A stretch of DNA of 64,000 nucleotides, taken from assembly GCF_029227915.1 (NCBI RefSeq), contig NC_079877.1, positions 7,814,001 through 7,878,000 of the forward strand, written 5' to 3'. The notes below the pieces were generated by a model that saw only the letters and a list, made by a program, of their open reading frames with translations, was not told where the DNA came from and did not search any database. Shown piece by piece: positions 1 through 12,354 of the stretch. The position numbers were made by a program, and so were the translations under genes. Each line of letters opens with the position of its first letter. Within the stretch, counting starts at the first letter, position 1. Source of the stretch: Hydractinia symbiolongicarpus (taxonomy: Eukaryota; Cnidaria; Hydrozoa; Anthoathecata; Hydractiniidae).

Positions 1-2571
1 AAATAAGTCATTTATTACGGTGGAACCAATCCTAGCCGTTATAGCACGCTGAAGAAATAGAGACAGTTTCAAAAACTACATTTCATTGACTTTCTAACGG
101 TGTCAATCCATTTGAGTTAAAACGGTTGTGTCACATATTCGTACCAGCATGTATTTAGTGATTTTCTTCCGATATTACTAAGTTGTATCGCTTTCAACAG
201 AGAAACGATTGACTGTGAAACTTAATTGAACTGATTTTGGACTTTGACCTTATAAATGTAATAAATGAGCCATTATGACTAGAAGAAATAACATTCTCCT
301 TAATTTGACATGATTGCTGGAACTCAGCGATTACACTGGGCGCTGTGGTAGCGCTTTGTTTAAAAGTTAAGATAAATAAGTCATTTATTACTGTGGAAAC
401 AATCCTAGCCGTTATCGCATCCTGAAGAAATAGAGACAGTTTCAAAAACTACATTTCATTGACTTTCTAACGGTGTCAATCCGTTTGAATTAAAACGGTT
501 GCGTCACACATTCGTACCAACATGTATTTAGTGATATTTTTCCGATATTACTAAGTTGTATCGCTTTCAACAGAGAAACGATTGACTGTGGGACTTAATT
601 GAACTGATTTTGGGCTTTGACCTTATAAATGTGATAAATGAGTCATTTTGACAACAAGAAATGACATTCTTCTTAGTTTGACATGATTGCTGGAACTCAG
701 CGATTACACCGGACCCTGTGGTAGCGATTCATTTAAAAATTTAGATAAATAAGTCATTTTTACTGTGGAAACAATCCTAGCCGTTATCGCACGCTGAAGA
801 AATCGAGACAGTTTCAAAGACTACATTTCATTGACTTTCTAACGGTGTCAATCCGTTTGAGTTACAACGGTTGCGTTACATATTCGTAGCAACATGTATT
901 TAGTGATTTCCTTCCGATATTACTAAGTTGTATCGCTTTTAACAGTGAAACGATTGACCGTGGGAATTATTTCAATTGATTCTGGACTGTGACCTTAAAA
1001 ATGTGATTAATGCGCCAATTGGTCTCCAAGGAATAACATTTTTCTTAATTTGTCATGATTGCTGGAATTCAGCGGTTACATTAGGCTCTGCGGTAGCGCT
1101 TTTTTTAAATATTTAGATAAATAAGATTTTCTTACTGTGGGACCAATCCTGGCCGTTAGCACGCGCTGAAGAAATAAAGACATTCTCAAAAACTACATTT
1201 CATTGATTTCTTGGCGGTATAATTTCGTTTGAGTTACAACGGTTGCGTCACATATTCGCACCAACATGTATTTAGCGAAAGTATTCGGATATTACTTGGT
1301 TGCATCACTTTTAACTGTGAAACGATTGACTGTGGGATTTAGTTCAACTGATTTTGGACTTTGACCTTATAAATGTGATAAATGAGTCATTTTGACTACA
1401 ACAAATGACATTCTTTTTAGTTTGACATGATTGCTGGAACTCAGCGATTACACTGGGCGCTGTGATAACGCTTTATTTAGAAATTAAGATAAATAAGTCA
1501 TTTTGTACTGTGGGACCAATCCTAGCCGTTATCGCGCGCTGAAGAAATAGACACAGTTTCAAAAACTACATTTCATTGACTTTCTAACGGTGTCAATCCG
1601 TTTGAGTTACAACGGTTGCGTCACACATTCGTACCAACATGTATTTAGTGATATTTTTCCGATATTACTAAGTTGTATCGCTTTCAACAGTGAAACGCTT
1701 GACTGTAGGACTTAGTTGAACTGATTTTGGACTTTGACCTTATAAATGTGATAAATGAGTCATTTTGACTACAAGAAATGACATTCTTCTTAGTTTGACA
1801 TGATTGCTAGAACTCAGCGATTACACTATGCGCTGTGGTAGCGCTTTGTTTAAAAGTTAAGATAAATAAGTCATTTATTACGGTGGAACCAATCCTAGCC
1901 GTTATCGCACGCTGAAGAAATAGAGACAGTTTCAAAAACTACATTTCATTGACTTTCTAACGGTGTCAATCCGTTTGAGTTAAAACGGTTGTGTCACATA
2001 TTCGTACCAGCATGTATTTAGTGATTTTCTTCCGATATTACTAAGTTGTATCGCTTTCAACAGAGAAACGATTGACTGTGAAACTTAATTGAACTGATTT
2101 TGGACTTTGACCTTATAAATGTAATAAATGAGCCATTATGACTAGAAGAAATAACATTCTCCTTAATTTGACATGATTGCTGGAACTCAGCGATTACACT
2201 GGGCGCTGTGGTAGCGCTTTGTTTAAAAGTTAAGATAAATAAGTCATTTATTACTGTGGAAACAATCCTAGCCGTTATCGCATCCTGAAGAAATAGAGAC
2301 AGTTTCAAAAACTACATTTCATTGACTTTCTAACGGTGTCAATCCGTTTGAATTAAAACGGTTGCGTCACACATTCGTACCAACATGTATTTAGTGATAT
2401 TTTTCCGATATTACTAAGTTGTATCGCTTTCAACAGAGAAACGATTGACTGTGGGACTTAATTGAACTGATTTTGGGCTTTGACCTTATAAATGTGATAA
2501 ATGAGTCATTTTGACAACAAGAAATGACATTCTTCTTAGTTTGACATGATTGCTGGAACTCAGCGATTACA
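1..2571 (+). repeat. Tandem duplication of a 5-monomer (1,863 bp) block
   Basis: Bases 1 to about 708 match 1,864 to about 2,571 at a constant offset of 1,863 bp (anchors 81 and 454 pair with 1,944 and 2,317). Differences are few, for example GTTATAGCACGC against GTTATCGCACGC near position 40. The match stops where the first copy reads ACACCGGACCCTGTGG and the second ACACTGGGCGCTGTGG. Its left end lies outside the window. The first block also carries the monomer at 1,198 with the divergent TCTTGGCGGTATAATT signature. Anchors: 81, 454, 826, 1198, 1571, 1944, 2317. Confidence 0.85.
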
Positions 2572-5079
2572 CTGGGCGCTGTGGTAACGCTTTATTTAAA
2601 AATTAAGATAAATAAGTCATTTTGCACTGTGGGACCAATCCTAGCCGTTACCGCGCGCTGAAGAAATAGAGACAGTTTCAAAAACTACATTTCATTGACT
2701 TTCTAACGGTGTCAATCCGTTTGAGTTAGAACGGTTGCGTCACATAATCGTACCAGGATGTATATAGTGATTTTCTTCCGATATTACTAAGTTGTATCGC
2801 TTTCAACAGAGAAACGATTGACTGTGGGACTTAATTGAACTGATTTTGGGCTTTGACCTCATAAATGTAATAAATGAGCCATTATGACTAGAAGAAATAA
2901 CATTCTCCTTAATTTGACATGATTGCTGGAACTCAGCGATTACACTATGCGCTGTGGTAGCGCTTTGTTTAAAAGTTAAGATAAATAAGTCATTTATTAC
3001 GGTGGAAACAATCCTAGCCGTTATCGCACGCTGAAGAAATAGAGACAGTTTTAAAAACTACATTTCAATGACTTTCTAACGGTGTCAATCCGTTTGAGTT
3101 AAAACGGTTGCGTCACATATTCGTACCAACATGTATTTAGTGATTTCCTTCCGATAATACTAGGTTGCATCGCTTTTAACTGTGAAACGTTTGACTGTGC
3201 GACTTAATTGAACTGATTTGGAACTTTGACCTTATAAATGTTATAAGTGAGACAATTGGACACCAAGAAATACCATTCTTCTTAATTTGACATGATTGGT
3301 GGAACTAAGGGTATACACTGGACCCTGTGGTAGCGATTCATTTAAAAATTTAGATAAAGAAGTCATTTTTACTGTGGGACCAATCCTAGCAGTTAGCGCG
3401 CGCTGAAGATATAGAGATAGTTTCAAAAACTCCATTTCATTGACTTTCTAACGGTGTCAATCCGTTTGAGTTGGAACGGTTGCTTCACATAATCGTACCA
3501 ATAGTATTTAGTGATTTTCTTCCGATATTACTAAGTTGTATCGCTTTCAACAGAGAAACGATTGACTGTGGCACTTAATTGAACTGATTTTTGACTTTGA
3601 CCTTATAAATGTAATAAATGAGCCATTTTGACTAGAAGAAATAACATTCTCCTTAATTTGACATGATTGCTGGAACTCAGCGATTACAGTATGCGCTGTG
3701 GTAGCGCTTTGTTTAAAAGTTAAGATAAATAAGTCATTTATTACGGTCGAAACAATCCTAGCCGTTATCGCACGCTGAAGAAATAGAGACAGTTTCAAAA
3801 ACTACATTTCATTGACTTTCTAACAGTGTCAATCCGTTTGAGTTACAACGGTTGCGTAACATATTCGTACCAACGTGTATTTAGCGAAAGTATTCTGATA
3901 TTACTAGGTTGCATCGCTTTTAACTGTGAAACGTTTGACTGTGCGACTTAATTGAACTGATTTTGGACTTTGACCTTATAAATGTTATAAGTGAGACAAT
4001 TGGACTCCAAGAAATGACATTCTTCTTAATTTGACACTGGGCGCTGTGGTAGCGCTTTATTTAAAAATTAAGATAAATAAGTCTTTTTTTACTGTGGGAC
4101 CAATCCTAGCCGTTATCGCGCGCTGAAGAAATAGAGACAGTTTCAAAAACCACATTTCATTGACTTTCTAACGGTGTCAATGCGTTTGAGTTACAACGGT
4201 TGTGTCACATAATTGTACCATCATGTATTTAGTGATTTTCTTCCGCTATTACTAAGTTGTATCGCTTTTAACAGTGAAACGATTGACTGTGGGAATTATT
4301 TGAACTGATTCAGGACATTGACCTTATAAATGTAATAAATGAGCCATTATGACTAGAAGAAATAACATTCTCCTTAATTTGACATGATTGCTGGAACTCA
4401 GCAATTACACTGGGCGCTGTGGTAGCGCTTTGTTTAAAAGTTAAGATAAATAAGTCATTTATTACTGTGGAAACAATCCTAGCCGTTATCGCACGCTGAA
4501 GAAATCGAGACAGTTTCAAAAACTACATTTCATTGACATTCTAACGGTGTCAATCCGTTTGAGTTACAACGGTTGCGTCACATATTCGTACCAACATGTA
4601 TTTAGTGATTTCCTTCCGATATTACTAAGTTGTACCGCTTTTAACAGTGAAACGATTGACCGTGGGAATTATTTCAATTGATTCTGGACTGTGACCTTAA
4701 AAATGTGAATAATGCGCCAATTGGTCTCCAAGGAATAACATTTTTCTTAATTTGTCATGATTGCTGGAACTCAGCGATTACACTGGGCGCAGTGGTAAGG
4801 CTTTATTTAAAAATTAAGATGAATAAGTCATTTTTTACTGTGGGACCAATCCTAGCCGTTAGTTTGCGCTGAAGAAGTAGAGACAGCTTCAAAAAGTACA
4901 TTTCATTGACTTTCTCACGGTGTCAATCCGTTTGAGTTACAACGGTTGCGTCACACATTCGTACCAACATGTATTTAGTGATATTTGTCCGATGTTACTA
5001 AGTTGTATCGCTTTCAACAGTGAAACGATTGACTGTGGGATTTAGTTGAACTGATTTTGGACTTTGACCTTATAAATGT
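2572..5079 (+). repeat. Mixed satellite monomers before the large duplication
   Basis: Anchors at 2690, 3063, 3435, 3807, 4155, 4528 and 4901. These are non-identical monomers of the same family without a clear local period. The 3,435 unit ends in the GAAGATATAGAGATAG variant that recurs at 7,883, 8,627, 15,710 and 16,454. The 3,807-4,155 unit is shortened by 25 bp. The monomer after 4,528 contains the ATTTCAATTGATTCTGG and GCGCCAATTGG variant that recurs near 6,910 and 52,330. Nothing gene-like is present. Confidence 0.8.
3807..4154 (+). repeat. 348-bp satellite monomer with a 25-bp internal deletion
   Basis: Around 4,028-4,045 the sequence reads TTAATTTGACACTGGGCGC. Neighbours carry ATGATTGCTGGAACTCAGCG and a few more bases between TTTGAC and ACTGGGCGC. 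The loss shortens the anchor interval from 373 to 348 bp. The break could have used the short shared AC. This deletion is not seen in any other monomer of the window. Confidence 0.85.
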
Positions 5080-8000
5080 GATAAATGAGTCATTTTGACT
5101 ACAAGAAATGACATTCTTCTTAGTTTGACATGATTGCTTGAACTCAGCGATTACACTGTGCGCTGCGGTAACGCTTTATTTAAAAATTAAGATAAATAAG
5201 TCATTTTGGACTGTGGGACCAATCCTAGCCGTTATCGCGAGCTGAAGAAATAGAGACAGTTTCAAAAACTACATTTCATTGACTTTCTAACGGTGTCAAT
5301 CCGTTTGAATTAAAACGGTTGCGTCACATATTCGTACCAACATGTATTTAGCGAAAGTATTCGGATATTACTAGGTTGCATCGCTTTTAACTGTGAAACG
5401 TTTGGCTGTGCGACTTAATTAAACTGCTTTTGGACTTTGACCTTATAAATGTTGTAAGTGAGACAATTGGACTCCAAGAAATAACATTCTTCTTAATTTG
5501 ACATAATTGCTGGAACTCAGCGATTTCACTGGGCGCTGTGGTAAGGCTTTATTTAAAAATTAAGATGAATAAGTCATTTTTTACTGTGGGACCAATCCTA
5601 GCCGTTAGTTTGCGCTGAAGAAGTAGAGACAGCTTCAAAAAGTTCATTTCATTGACTTTTTCAAGGTGTCAATCCGTTTGAGTTACAACGGTTGCGTCAC
5701 ACATTCGTACCAACATGTATTAAGTGATATTTTTCCGATATTACTAAGTTGTATCGCTTTTAACAGTGAAACGCTTGACTGTGGGACTTAGTTGAACTGA
5801 TTTTGGACTTTGACCTTATAAATGTGATAAATGAGTGATTTTGACTACAAGAAATGACATTCTTCTTAGTTTGACATGATTGCTGGAACTCAGCGATTAC
5901 ACTGGGCGCTGTGGTAACGCTTTATTTAAAAATTAAGATAAATAAGTCATTTTGTACTGTGGGACCAATCCTAGCCGTTATCGCGCGCTGAAGAAATAGA
6001 GACAGTTTCAAAAACTACATTTCATTGACTTTCTAACGGTGTCAATCCGTTTGAGTTAAAACGGTTGCGTCACATAATCGCACCAGCATGTATTTAGTGA
6101 TTTTCTTCCGATATTACTAAGTTGTATCGCTTTCAACAGAGAAACGATTGACTGTGAAACTTAATTGAACTGATTTTGGACTTTGACCTTATAAATGTAA
6201 TAAATGAGCCATTATGACTAGAAGAAATAACATTCTCCTTAATTTGACATGATTGCTGGAACTCAGCGATTACACTGGGCGCTGTGGTAGCGCTTTGTTT
6301 GAAAGTTAAGATAAATAAGTCATTTATTACTGTGGAAACAATCCTAGCCGTTATCGCACCCTGAAGAAATAGAGACAGTTTCAAAAACTACATTTCATTG
6401 ACTTTCTAACGGTGTCAATCCGTTTGAATTAAAACGGTTGCGTCACACATTCGTACCAACATGTATTTAGTGATATTTTTCCGATATTACTAAGTTGTAT
6501 CGCTTTCAACAGTGAAACGATTGACTGTGGGACTTAGTTGAACTGATTTTGGACTTTGACCTTATAAATGTGATAAATGAGTCATTTTGACTACAAGAAA
6601 TGACATTCTTCTTAGTTTGACATGATTGCTGGAACTCAGCGATTACACTGGGCGCTGTGGTAACGCTTTATTTAAAAATTATGATAAATAAGTCATTTTA
6701 ACTGTGGGACCAATCCTAGCCGTTATCGCGCGCTGAAGAAATAGAGACAGTTTCAAAAACTACATTTCATTGACATTCTAACGGTGTCAATCCGTTTGAG
6801 TTACAACGGTTGCGTCACATATTCGTACCAACATGTATTTAGTGATTTCCTTCCGATATTACTAAGTTGTACCGCTTTTAACAGTGAAACGATTGACCGT
6901 GGGAATTATTTCAATTGATTCTGGACTGTGACCTTAAAAATGTGAATAAAGCGCCAATTGGTCTCCAAGGAATAACATTTTTCTTAATTTGTCATGATTG
7001 CTGGAACTCAGCGATTACACTGGGCGCAGTGGTAAGGCTTTATATAAAAATTAAGATGAATAAGTCATTTTTTACTGTGGGACCAATCCTAGCCGTTAGT
7101 TTGCGCTGAAGAAGTAGAGACAGCTTCAAAAAGTACATTTCATTGACTTTCTCACGGTGTCAATCCGTTTGAATTAAAACGGTTGCGTCACATAATCGTA
7201 CCAGCATGTATTTAGTGATTTTCTTCCGATATTACTAAGTTGTATCGCTTTCAACAGAGAAACGATTAACTGTGGGACTTAATTGAACTGATTTTGGGCT
7301 TTGACCTTATAAATGTAATAAATGAGCCATTATGACTAGAAGAAATAACATTCTCCTTAATTTGACATGATTGCTGGAACTCAGCGATTACACTATGCGC
7401 TGTGGTAGCGCTTTGTTTAAAAGTTAAGATAAATAAGTCATTTATTACTGTGGAAACAATCCTAGCCGTTATCGCACGCTGAAGAAATAGAGACAGTTTT
7501 AAAAACTACATTTCATTGACTTTCTAACGGTGACAATCCGTTTGAGTTAAAACGGTTGCGTCACATATTCGTACCAACATGTATTTAGTGATTTCCTTCC
7601 GATAATACTAGGTTGCATCGCTTTTAACTGTGAAACGTTTGACTGTGCAACTTAATTGAACTGATTTCGAACTTTGACCTTATAAATGTTATAAGTGAGA
7701 CAATTGGACACCAAGAAATACCATTCTTCTTAATTTGACATGATTGGTGGAACTAAGCGTATAGACTGGACCCTGTGGTAGCGATTCATTTAAAAATTTA
7801 GATAAAGAAGTCATTTTTACTGTGGGACCAATCCTAGCCGTTAGCGCGCGCTGAAGATATAGAGATAGTTTCAAAAACTCCATTTCATTGTCTTTCTAAC
7901 GGTGTCAATCCGTTTGAGTTAGAACGGTTGCTTCACATAATCGTACCAACATGTATTTAGTGAGTTTCTTCCGATATTACTAAGTTGTATCGCTTTCAAC

Positions 8001-11000
8001 AGTGAAACGATTGACTGTGGGACTTAGTTGAACTGATTTTGGACTTTGACCTTATAAATGTGATAAATGAGTCATTTTGACAACAAGAAATGACATTCTT
8101 CTTAGTTTGACATGATTGCTGGAACTCAGCGATTACACTGGGCGCTGTGGTAACGCTTTATTTAAAAATTAAGATAAATAAGTCATTTTGTACTGTGGGA
8201 CCAATCCTAGCCGTTACTGCGCGCTGAAGAAATAGAGACAGTTTCAAAACTACATTTCATTGACTTTCTAACGGTGTCAATCTGTTTGAGTTAGAACGGT
8301 TGCTTCACATAATCGTACCAACATGTATTTAGTGATTTTCTTCCGATATTACTAAGTTGTATCGCTTTCAACAGTGAAACGATTGACTGTGCAACTTAAT
8401 TGAACTGATTTTGAACTTTGACCTTATAAATGTTATAAGTGAGACAATTGGACACCAAGAAATACCATTCTTCTTAATTTGACATGATTGGTGGAACTAA
8501 GCGTATAGACTGGACCCTGTGGTAGCGATTCATTTAAAAATTTAGATAAAGAAGTCATTTTTACTGTGGGACCAATCCTAGCCGTTAGCGCGCGCTGAAG
8601 ATATAGAGATAGTTTCAAAAACTCCATTTCATTGACTTTCTAACGGTGTCAATCCGTTTGAGTTAGAACGGTTGCTTCACATAATCGTAACAACATGTAT
8701 TTAGTGATTTTCTTCCGATATTACTAAGTTGTATCGCTTTCAACAGAGAAACGATTGACTGTGGCACTTAATTGAACTGATTTTTGACTTTGACCTTATA
8801 AATGTAATAAATGAGCCATTTTGACTAGAAGAAATAACATTCTCCTTAATTTGACATGATTGCTGGAACTCAGCGATTACACTATGCGCTGTGGTAGCGC
8901 TTTGTTTAAAAGTTAAGATAAATAAGTCATTTATTACGGTGGAAACAATCCTAGCCGTTATCGCACGCTGAAGAAATAGAGACAGTTTCAAAAACTAAAT
9001 TTCATTGACTTTCTAACAGTGTCAATCCGTTTGAGTTAAAACGGTTGCGTCACATAATCTTACCAGCATGTATTTAGTGATTTTCTTCCGATATTACTAA
9101 GTTGTATCGCTTTCAACAGAGAAACGATTGACTGTGAGACTTAATTGAACTGATTTTGGACTTTGACCTTATAAATGTAATAAATGAGCCATTATGACTA
9201 AAAGAAATAACATTCTCCTTAATTTGACATGATTGCTGGAACTCAGCGATTACACTGGGCGCTGTGGTAGCGCTTTGTTTAAAAGTTAAGATAAATAAGT
9301 CATTTATTACTGTGGAAACAATCCTAGCCGTTATCGCACCCTGAAGAAATAGAGACAATTTCAAAAACTACATTTCATTGACTTTCTAACGGTGTCAATC
9401 CGTTTGAATTAAAACGGTTGCGTCACACATTCGTACCAACATGTATTTAGTGATATTTTTCCGATATTACTAAGTTGTATCGCTTTCAACAGTGAAACGA
9501 TTGACTGTGGGACTTAGTTGAACTGATTTCGGACTTTGACCTTATAAATGTGATAAATGAGTCATTTTGACTACAGGAAATGACATTCTTCTTAGTTTGA
9601 CATGATTGATGGAACTCACCGATTACACTGGGCGCTGTGGTAACGCTTTGTGTAAAAGTTAAGATAAATAAGTCATTTATTACGGTGGAAACAATCCTAG
9701 CCGTTATCGCACGCTGAAGAAATAGAGACAGTTTCAAAAACTACATTTCATTGACTTTCTAACGGTGTCAATCCGTTTGAGTTAGAACGGTTGCGTCACA
9801 TAATCGTACCAGCATGTATTTAGTGATTTTCTTCCGATATTACTAAGTTGTATCGCTTTCAACAGAGAAACGATTGACTGTGGGACTTAATTGAACTGAT
9901 TTTGGGCTTTGACCTTATAAATGTAATAAATGAGCCACTATGACTAGAAGAAATAACATTCTCCTTAATTTGACATGGTTGCTGGAACTCAGCGATTACA
10001 CTATGCGCTGTGGTAGCGCTTTGTTTAAAAGTTAAGATAAATAAGTCATTTATTACGGTGGAAAAAATCCTAGCCGTTATCGCACGCTGAAGAAATAGAG
10101 ACAGTTTCAAAAACTACATTTCATTGACTTTCTAACGGTGTCAATCCGGTTGAATTAAAACGGTTGCGTCACGTAATCGTACCAGCATGTATTTAGTGAT
10201 TTTCTTCCGATATTACTAAGTTGTATCGCTTTCAACACAGAAACGATTGACTGTGGGACTTAATTGAACTGATTTTGGGCTTTGATCTTATAAATGTAAT
10301 AAATGAGCCATTATGACTAGAAGAAATAACATTCTCCTTAATTTGACATGGTTGCTGGAACTCAGCGAATACACTATGCGCTGTGGTAGCGCTTTGTTTA
10401 AAAGTTAAGATAAATAAGTCATTTATTACGGTGGAAACAATCCTAGCCGTTATCGCACGCTGAAGAAATAGAGACAGTCTCAAAAACTACATTTCATTGA
10501 CTTTCTAACGGTGTCAATCCGTTTGAGTTTAAACGGTTGCGTCACATAATCGTACCAGCATGTATTTAGTGATTTGCTTCCGATATTACTAAGTTTTATC
10601 GCTTTCAACAGAGAAACGATTGACTGTGAGACTTAATTGAACTGATTTTGGACTTTGACCTTATAAATGTAATAAATGAGCCATTATGACTAGAAGAAAT
10701 AACATTCTCTTTAATTTGAGATGATTGCTGGAACTCAGCGATTACACTGGGCGCTGTGGTAGCGCTTTGTTTAAAAGTTAAGATAAATAAACATTTATTA
10801 CTGTGGAAACAATCCTAGCCGTTATCGCACGCTGAAGAAATAGAGACAGTTTCAAAAACTACATTTCATTGACTTTCTAACGGTGTCAATCCGTTTGACT
10901 TACAAAGCTTGCGTCACATAATCGTACCACATGTATTTAGTGATTTTCTTCCGATATTACTAAGTTGCATCGCTTTCAACAGTGAAACGATTGACTGTGG

Positions 11001-12160
11001 GACTTAATTGCACAGATTTTGGACTTTGACCTTATAAATGTGACAAATGAGTCATTTTGACTACAAGAAATGACATTCTTCTTAGTTTGACATGATTGAT
11101 GGAACTCACCAATTACACTGGGCGCTGTGGTAACGCTTTATTTAAAAATTTAGATAAATAAGTCATTTTGTACTGTGGGACCAATCCCAGCCGTTATCGC
11201 GCGCTGAAGAAATAGAGACAGTTTCAAAAACTACATTTCATTGACTTTCTAACGGTGTCAATCCGTTTGAGTTAAAACGGTTGCGTCACATATTCGTTCC
11301 AACATGTATTTAGTGATTTCCTTACGATAATACTAAGTTGTATCGCTTTCAACAGTGAAACGATTGACTGTGGGACTTAGTTGAACTGATTTTAGACTTT
11401 GACCTTATAAATGTGATAAATGAGTCATTTTGACTACAAGAAATGACATTCTTCTGAGTTTGACATGATTGATGGAACTCACCGATTACACTGGGCGCTG
11501 TGGTAACGCTTTATTAAAAAATTTAGATAAATAAGTCATTTTGTACTGTGGGACCAATCCTAGCCGTTATCGCGCGCAGAAGAAATAGAGACAGTTTTAA
11601 AAACTACATTTCATTGACTTTCTAACGGTGTCAATCCGTTTGACTTACAAAGCTTGCGTCACATAATCGTACCAACATGTATTTAGTGATTTTCTTCCGA
11701 TATTACTAAGTTGCATCGCTTTCAACAGTGAAACGATTGACTGTGGGACTTAATTGCACTGATTTTGGACTTTGACCTTATAAATGTGATTGATGCGCCA
11801 ATTGGTCTCCAAGGAATAACATTCTTCTTAATTTGACATGATTGCTGGAATTCAGCGGTTACATTAGGTTCTGCGATAGCGCTTTATTTAAAAATTAAGA
11901 TAAATAAGTCATTTTTCACTGTGGGACTAATCCTAGCCGTTATCGCGCGCAGAAGAAATAGAGACAGTTTCTAAAACTAAATTTCATTGATTTTCTAACG
12001 GTGTCAATCCGTTTGAGTTACAACGGTTGCGTCACATAATCGTACCAGAATGTATTTAGTGATTTTCTTCCGATATTACTAAGTTGTATCGCTTTCAACA
12101 GAGAAACGATTGACTGTGAGACTTAATTGAACTGATTTTGGAGTTTGACCTTATAAATGT
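5080..12160 (+). repeat. Large higher-order unit, copy 1 (7,081 bp, 19 monomers)
   Basis: This block is repeated immediately downstream (12,161-19,616). Diagnostic pairs at offset 7,081 are anchors 5274/12355, 5647/12728 (with the rare CTTTTTCAAGGTG), 6020/13101 and 6393/13474. From about 7,180 the offset becomes 7,827 (7138/14965, 7511/15338, 7883/15710, 9000/16827, 10492/18319). After about 10,700 it becomes 7,456 (11236/18692, 11982/19438). The changes reflect whole monomers gained or lost between copies. Copy 1 alone has the monomer at 6,765-7,137 and one extra monomer around 10,700-11,070. The end at 12,160 is set by TTATAAATGT followed by GATAAATGAG here, but by AATAAATGAG at 19,617. 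Confidence 0.85.
7511..8999 (+). repeat. Local two-monomer (744-bp) duplication inside copy 1
   Basis: The monomer bearing GGTGGAACTAAGCGTATAG and GAAGATATAGAGATAG occurs with anchor 7,883 and again at 8,627, an offset of 744 bp. A different monomer (anchor 8,255, with TTCAAAACTAC) lies between. The same arrangement exists in copy 2 at 15,710 and 16,454. The dimer duplication is therefore older than the 7-kb duplication. Confidence 0.8.
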
Positions 12161-12354
12161 GATAAATGAGTCATTTTGACTACAAGAAATGACATTCTTC
12201 TTAGTTTGACATGATTGCTGGAACTCAGCGATTACACTGGGCGCTGTGGTAACGCTTTATTTAAAAATTAAGATAAATAAGTCATTTTGTACTGTGGGAC
12301 CAATCCTAGCCGTCATCGCGAGCTGAAGAAATAGAGACAGTTTCAAAAACTACA

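Noticed and set aside
4678-7109. Two plus-strand 64-codon frames (4,678-4,872 and 6,915-7,109)
   Set aside because: Both lie in two copies of the same monomer subtype (ATTTCAATTGATTCTGG). Other copies of the family are interrupted, so they are repeat shadows.
194-10483. Recurrent minus-strand open frames of 83 and 64 codons beginning MKLSLFLQ or MEFLKLSL, also at 13-20 kb and 52-55 kb
   Set aside because: They recur because the monomer recurs. Each stops inside its own monomer. A 373-bp period changes frame in every unit, many monomers of the same type lack the frame, and there is no recognisable domain. The number of copies is explained by tandem amplification, not by coding constraint.
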